A stretch of DNA of 8,674 nt, from NCBI GenBank assembly GCA_015485895.1, contig WFSR01000072.1:1-8674 (forward strand). The letters run 5' to 3'. Numbering within the stretch: the first letter of the stretch is position 1; every line of letters starts with the position of its first letter. The notes under the pieces are model-generated. The model was not told the DNA's origin. It saw only the letters and a list, made by a program, of their open reading frames with translations, and searched no databases. The translations under genes were made by a program, and so were the position numbers. Below are positions 5,267 through 8,674 of the stretch, one piece after another. This stretch comes from Candidatus Microgenomates bacterium. GTDB taxonomy: Bacteria > Patescibacteriota > Microgenomatia > UBA12405 > UBA6130.

Positions 5267-6713
5267 CCGATTTTAGTGGGAGGTTAGCCATCGCTCGAGT
5301 TTCCCGGATGGCTACCACCCGCATTTTCCCGGCCCATTTAACCTCTTCGTCTAGCCTCTCGGCTATTCTTTGCAAAAGAATCGTAAGCTCAGCATCGCTC
5401 ACTTTTTCTGGCTTAACTAAAACCCGAATCTCTCTTCCTGCCTGATAAATAGCTACATCGTCTACTCCATCTACTTGCCGTACTTTCCTTTCAATGTCAG
5501 TTAGCCGTTTCACGTAGTCCTCGTAAGCCCGGTAACGTGCCCCTGGCCTTGACGCTGAAGCAGCATCAGCCATCCAAACAATAATTGACTCTAGGGAAGA
5601 AAAGCTTTGATCCTCATGGTGTTCAGCAATAGCTGCCAGAATTGGTTCGGGAATATCAAACCGCTTAAGAAAATCTATACCCACTTGAACATGGCCACCT
5701 TCACCCTCAGGAATAACTTTGCCAATATCGTGAAGAAGACAAGCTACCCTAACTGTTTTTGTGTCAGCTCCTAGCTCCTGTGCTAAGGCAACACCTATTT
5801 TTACTACCTCAAGCGTATGAACAGCTAAATTTTGGCCAAAAGAAAAGCGATATTTGTAACGTCCTAGCATTTTTAAAATCTCAACTGGCAGATGATAAAC
5901 TCCTGCTTCCTGAGAAATGTGTTTTCCTTCCTCCAGAAGCACTTTATCCATTCGTGCTCGCGTTTGGGAAACCACTTCTTCTATCCGCGAAGGCTGAATC
6001 CGACCATCACGGATAAGTTGTTGAATGGCAATTTTGGCGATTTCACGGCGGACGGAGTCAAAAGAAGAAATACGAATCTCCCCTTCCTCATCAAGGTCCA
6101 AATCTACTCCGGTCGCTTTCTCTAACGCCCGAATATTACGTCCCTCTCGGCCAATAATTTTCCCCTTGATACCCTCATCCTTTAAAGGAATTGTAGAAAT
6201 CGTGTATTCGGCCACAAAATCGGTTAAGCCATGGCGTAATGCCTCAGCTAAAATTTCCTGGGTTAATTCTTTCTCCTGAGCCTGAATTTGCTCCCGAGCT
6301 TCCCTAATTTTTTTAGCTATCCAAGCCGCTAACTCTTTTTCTGTTTGCTGTTTTACTAACTCCTGGGCTTTTTCCGTTGATAAATGGGCTAATTCTTCTA
6401 ATTTCTGGCGCCATTGCCCTCGTTGCCGCCGGATTAAACGGAGCGCATCAGCCACCTTAGCTTCTTTCCGCTTTATATCCTCGTCCTTTTGTTGAAAATA
6501 CACCTCTTTCCTGTCTAAAAGCTTAGCCCTTCTTTCTAATTCATTTTCTCGGCGGTGGATATCTTCCAACAATCGTACCAGCCGTTCCTTCTCAGGATTT
6601 CTTTTCAATCGTGGCTTTTTTTCTATTCCCTCCTTCTCGGGCAAAACGCGCGCTTTTTGCTCACTTGCTATCCCCGCCGGCCGCCGCCAAAACCTCAAAA
6701 GTTTTTTGAACAT
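5244..6713 (-). CDS. rny: Ribonuclease Y lacking the N-terminal membrane anchor
   Basis: Endoribonuclease that starts mRNA decay by cutting single-stranded RNA. Protein of 489 aa, a little shorter than the roughly 520 aa of B. subtilis RNase Y. A long charged coiled coil (about 38-155) leads to a KH domain (about 175-240) with the GREG loop (188-191) in KIIGREGRN, then an HD domain (about 295-390) with H299, the catalytic pair H328/D329 in LLHDIGK, H341, H365/H366 and D383 in MADAASASRPGARY. The usual N-terminal transmembrane helix is missing: residues 1-37 are basic and polar. An in-frame TAA four codons upstream of the ATG rules out a longer protein. A clear Shine-Dalgarno supports the start. 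It lies 119 bases after recX and 16 before HU. Confidence 0.96.
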   Translation of the reverse strand: MFKKLLRFWRRPAGIASEQKARVLPEKEGIEKKPRLKRNPEKERLVRLLEDIHRRENELERRAKLLDRKEVYFQQKDEDIKRKEAKVADALRLIRRQRGQWRQKLEELAHLSTEKAQELVKQQTEKELAAWIAKKIREAREQIQAQEKELTQEILAEALRHGLTDFVAEYTISTIPLKDEGIKGKIIGREGRNIRALEKATGVDLDLDEEGEIRISSFDSVRREIAKIAIQQLIRDGRIQPSRIEEVVSQTRARMDKVLLEEGKHISQEAGVYHLPVEILKMLGRYKYRFSFGQNLAVHTLEVVKIGVALAQELGADTKTVRVACLLHDIGKVIPEGEGGHVQVGIDFLKRFDIPEPILAAIAEHHEDQSFSSLESIIVWMADAASASRPGARYRAYEDYVKRLTDIERKVRQVDGVDDVAIYQAGREIRVLVKPEKVSDAELTILLQRIAERLDEEVKWAGKMRVVAIRETRAMANLPLKSVDNIKRK

Positions 6714-6718
6714 ACTTT

Positions 6719-6724
6719 CTCCTT
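6719..6724 (-). promoter_or_regulatory. Shine-Dalgarno site of rny
   Basis: AAGGAG on the minus strand, 5 bases before the ATG at 6713. It is the only clear Shine-Dalgarno at a gene start in this window. It fixes the rny start and shows that the organism uses SD-led initiation for some genes. Confidence 0.8.
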
Positions 6725-6832
6725 ACCTTAACTGCAGAAAGCCAAAGAGAGTCACACCAAATTCAAAACCATCTTCCGCCCCCAATGCTATATTTTCTCA
6801 TTTGCTTCCCGCTAATTTATTAACTTCTTATT

Positions 6833-7465
6833 TTAACGATTCTCCAAAACATCGTCAATAACTTCTTCTATTGTTTCACTGTTAAAACCCCTATTTCGCC
6901 CCCAAAGCCATATTTTTCGCTTTTTCTCGGCGTTAGTCATATTGTGCCATTGTTTCCATTTCTTTCTCAATAAACTGCGCAGGCTTTGCTCCTCTTGGTA
7001 ATTAGCCAAAACTTGGCTTATCACCTCCTTGTTTATACCTTTACGCTTTAATTCTTGCCAAAGTTGCCGCCGTGACCAACCACGAGATAAATGCTGAGTT
7101 GTCCACCAGCGAGCAAATTCCAGGTCATTTATCAGCCCTTGCTTTTGCAACTTCCTTATCACCGTCTTAATCACTATATCTCTTTTACCCACCGGCAAGA
7201 AGCGGTAGAGATATTGCTCTAATTTCTCCCTTATTTCATTCTCAGATTGTTGGCGGCGGCCTAAAAGGCGAAGGGCTTTCTGGTAACTTTTTTCCTGCCA
7301 CGATGCCGTTTCTAACCGTTGAAATTGTTGAGGCGTCAAGCTTTGCCCAATTCTCAGGTGGAAATCTGCCAGTAAAGTTGTACTTACTCCTAAAACCGTC
7401 CCTTCATTGAAATAAAGATTCCACCGGCCTGAACGACGCTGGGGGGTTAATTTCACCAATTCCAT
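6833..7465 (-). CDS. recX: RecX family regulator of RecA
   Basis: RecX binds RecA filaments and limits RecA recombinase and co-protease activity. Protein of 210 aa, all-helical and rich in Arg, Lys, Gln and Trp. Tandem three-helix RecX repeats are recognisable: ALRLLGRRQQSENEIREKL (64-82), VIRKLQKQGLINDLEFARWW (102-121) and RGWSRRQLWQELKRKGI (128-144), with a more diverged C-terminal repeat (about 158-207). The N-terminal 55 residues look like the variable beta-rich segment seen in longer RecX proteins. The ATG is 3 bases after the recA stop (TAA GTA ATG) with no good Shine-Dalgarno, so translation is probably coupled to recA. This recA-recX order is the classical arrangement and supports the call beyond the modest sequence conservation. 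Confidence 0.92.
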   Translation of the reverse strand: MELVKLTPQRRSGRWNLYFNEGTVLGVSTTLLADFHLRIGQSLTPQQFQRLETASWQEKSYQKALRLLGRRQQSENEIREKLEQYLYRFLPVGKRDIVIKTVIRKLQKQGLINDLEFARWWTTQHLSRGWSRRQLWQELKRKGINKEVISQVLANYQEEQSLRSLLRKKWKQWHNMTNAEKKRKIWLWGRNRGFNSETIEEVIDDVLENR

Positions 7466-7468
7466 TAC

Positions 7469-8470
7469 TTACACTTCACTCGTCTTTTGGCGAATGAGTT
7501 GTTCCAGTTTCTTAGCCCACGATGGGTGCTCGCTTAACCATCGTTTTGCTGCTTCACGACCTTGCCCTAACGTCTGCTCCCCAAAACGCAAAAAGGAGCC
7601 CGACTTCGTTAAAATATTCTTTTTAAGTCCCAAGTCTATCAATCCTCCTTCCCGAGAAATTCCTCCTACATTCATAATTTCAAATTCCGCTTCTCGAAAA
7701 GGCGGGGCAACTTTATTTTTTACTATCCGTGCCCGGTGCATAGAGCCAATAACCTCGCCCTGACTATTTTTTATATTGCCAGTTTTACGTAAATCTACCC
7801 GCACCGAGGAGTAAAATTTAAGGGCTAGGCCACCCGGTGTAGTTTCCGTTTTGCCAAAGAAAACGCCAATCTTTTTGCGAATTTGGTTGGTAAAGACAAC
7901 CGCCGTGCCCGTCTTGGAAATTGCCCCAGTCAGCTTCCGCAGCGCTTGCGACATCAATCTCGCCTGCACGCCCATCATGGCGTCGCCCATTTCACCCTCA
8001 ATCTCAGCCCGCGGCACTAAAGCGGCCACCGAATCAACTACAACCAAATCTACTCCTCCCGACCGGACCAAGGTTTCCACAATTTCCAGGGCCTGCTCGC
8101 CGGTATCCGGTTGAGAAATAATTAAATCGTCTAGATTCACACCAATAACCTTGGCCCTCTCCGGATAAAGGGCATGCTCAGCATCCACAAAGGCAGCTAC
8201 ACCACCTTCTCTTTGGACCTCCGCAATAAGATGTAGGCAGACGGTGGTCTTACCCGATGCTTCAGGGCCAAAGATCTCCGTTACCCGTCCTTTAGGGATA
8301 CCATTTACTCCCAGAGCCAAATCCAAAGGCAGACAGCCAGTCGGGATAGTTTTCACATCGCTATCTTTCACCCGTTCTCCCAAGCGCATAATACTTCCCT
8401 TACCATACTGCTTCTGAATTTGTTCCATCGCCACCTGCACTGCTTTTAGCTTAGGATTTTTATCATCCAT
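7469..8470 (-). CDS. recA: RecA recombinase
   Basis: ATP-dependent strand-exchange protein for recombinational repair, also the SOS co-protease where LexA exists. Taking the ATG at 8470 gives 333 aa beginning MDDKNPKLKAVQ, which aligns with the normal RecA N-terminus and leads into QIQKQYGKGSIMRLGE. Walker A is GPEASGKT (68-75) and Walker B is LVVVD (142-146). Loop L1 is EIEGEMGDAMMG (156-167), where the usual GDSH is GDAM. Loop L2 is NQIRKKIGVFFGKTETTPGG (195-214). The C-terminus lacks the long acidic tail of E. coli RecA. In-frame ATGs at 8479 and 8506 would add 3 or 12 residues, but they fall within the promoter -10 and -35 boxes. No LexA-type box of the GAACnnnnGTTC form was seen upstream. 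It heads the recA-recX series. Confidence 0.97.
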   Translation of the reverse strand: MDDKNPKLKAVQVAMEQIQKQYGKGSIMRLGERVKDSDVKTIPTGCLPLDLALGVNGIPKGRVTEIFGPEASGKTTVCLHLIAEVQREGGVAAFVDAEHALYPERAKVIGVNLDDLIISQPDTGEQALEIVETLVRSGGVDLVVVDSVAALVPRAEIEGEMGDAMMGVQARLMSQALRKLTGAISKTGTAVVFTNQIRKKIGVFFGKTETTPGGLALKFYSSVRVDLRKTGNIKNSQGEVIGSMHRARIVKNKVAPPFREAEFEIMNVGGISREGGLIDLGLKKNILTKSGSFLRFGEQTLGQGREAAKRWLSEHPSWAKKLEQLIRQKTSEV

Positions 8471-8477
8471 CGGTCCC

Positions 8478-8506
8478 ATTGTGGCACACCACAAAACAAA
8501 AAACAA
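8478..8506 (-). promoter_or_regulatory. recA promoter with extended -10, apparently leaderless
   Basis: On the minus strand, -35 TTGTTT (8501-8506), a 17-base spacer ending in TGC, and -10 CACAAT (8478-8483) form an extended -10, TGcCACAAT. Seven bases (GGGACCG) separate it from the ATG at 8470, so the predicted transcript starts at or beside the A of the start codon. The hexamer matches are moderate (four of six each). Spacing and the TG extension raise confidence, and they support 8470 as the start. Confidence 0.5.
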
Positions 8507-8507
8507 G

Positions 8508-8569
8508 AGTTAGTCTTACCCAACCAAAAATCAGCTTAAAAGAGAAGCTTTATTTAACTAAAACTAACT
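8508..8569. repeat. Nested inverted repeats upstream of recA
   Basis: An outer pair, AGTTAGT (8508-8514) and ACTAACT (8563-8569), encloses an inner hairpin AGCTT-aaaagag-AAGCT (8533-8549). On the minus strand the inner hairpin is followed by GATTTTTGG, a weak terminator-like T-run. The arms are short (7 and 5 bp) and AT-rich, so this may be chance. It could be a weak end signal for an upstream gene or an operator for recA. It makes up part of the 168-base stretch 8507-8674, where no gene is seen. Confidence 0.25.
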
Positions 8570-8605
8570 TATATCCCACCCTTACGTATATGAACAGGAC
8601 AACAA

Positions 8606-8618
8606 ATACATAGTGTAT
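8606..8618. repeat. Short palindrome ATACA-TAG-TGTAT
   Basis: A perfect 5-bp inverted repeat with a 3-base spacer, about 100 bases upstream of the proposed recA promoter. It could be an operator half-site pair or chance. It does not match the known LexA consensus of Gram-positive or enteric bacteria. Confidence 0.2.
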
Positions 8619-8651
8619 CAACAATAGAGAGAGGAGCCAGGCATCAGACAG

Positions 8652-8670
8652 CTCCGACATTACGTCGGAG
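8652..8670. other. GC-rich hairpin at the window edge
   Basis: CTCCGAC-ATTAC-GTCGGAG is a perfect 7-bp stem with a 5-base loop, far more GC-rich than the AT-rich sequence beside it. No T-run follows on the minus strand, and only four bases remain on the plus strand, so a plus-strand terminator cannot be judged. It may be a terminator stem or part of a structured RNA that continues beyond the window. Confidence 0.4.
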
Positions 8671-8674
8671 GAGC

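Noticed and set aside
6763..6801. Tiny minus-strand ORF (12 codons, MRKYSIGGGRWF) in the gap between recX and rny, a possible upstream leader peptide
   Set aside because: Only a weak purine-rich GGGAAG precedes it, it has no known attenuation features, and an ORF this short is expected by chance.
8590..8605. Possible SOS box around GAACAGGACAAC
   Set aside because: It lacks the second half-site (GTTC) at the required spacing, so it does not match GAACnnnnGTTC or the enteric CTGT-N8-ACAG form.

Overview
This is an 8.7 kb stretch of compact bacterial chromosome. It is probably from a Candidate Phyla Radiation (Patescibacteria) genome, perhaps Microgenomates-like. That placement is inference, resting on the very short or absent intergenic gaps, few Shine-Dalgarno sites, a membrane-anchored LysM/M23 peptidase, a small secreted Cys-rich protein ending in one dockerin-like calcium loop, a shortened RNase P RNA and divergent MiaA and HU proteins. 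TGA is read as stop: eight genes end at the expected place on TAG or TAA with no internal TGA, so the Gly-TGA code of Gracilibacteria/SR1 does not apply.

Layout, left to right. A secreted dockerin-like Cys-rich protein (16-759, minus) is divergent from comF (824-1513, plus). comF meets a LysM/M23 peptidase gene (1514-2590, minus) tail to tail with no base between the stop codons. The peptidase gene is divergent from the RNase P RNA gene rnpB (about 2677-2970, plus). The 3' end of rnpB runs into the stop codon of an AI-2E family permease gene (2969-3964, minus). The rest of the window is one minus-strand series, in transcription order: recA (8470 to 7469), recX, rny (RNase Y), an HU-type DNA-binding protein, miaA, and the AI-2E permease. 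Gaps are 3, 119, 16, 0 and 18 bases.

The minus-strand series joins homologous recombination and its modulator (recA-recX), mRNA turnover (rny), chromosome packaging (HU) and tRNA modification (miaA). rnpB adds tRNA 5' processing. The peptidase and the dockerin-like protein act at the cell surface, and comF belongs to a DNA-uptake or recombination-linked family. No mobile element, CRISPR array, tRNA or strong intrinsic terminator was seen.

The most interesting signals are regulatory. rnpB, comF, recA and the AI-2E gene each carry an extended -10 box (TGn followed by a TATAAT-like hexamer). In the three protein genes it lies 7-8 bases before the ATG, implying leaderless mRNAs. In rnpB the RNA 5' end, fixed by helix P1, gives a matching -10 to start distance. 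A second notable point is that RNase Y lacks its usual N-terminal membrane helix, and an in-frame stop just upstream rules out a longer protein.
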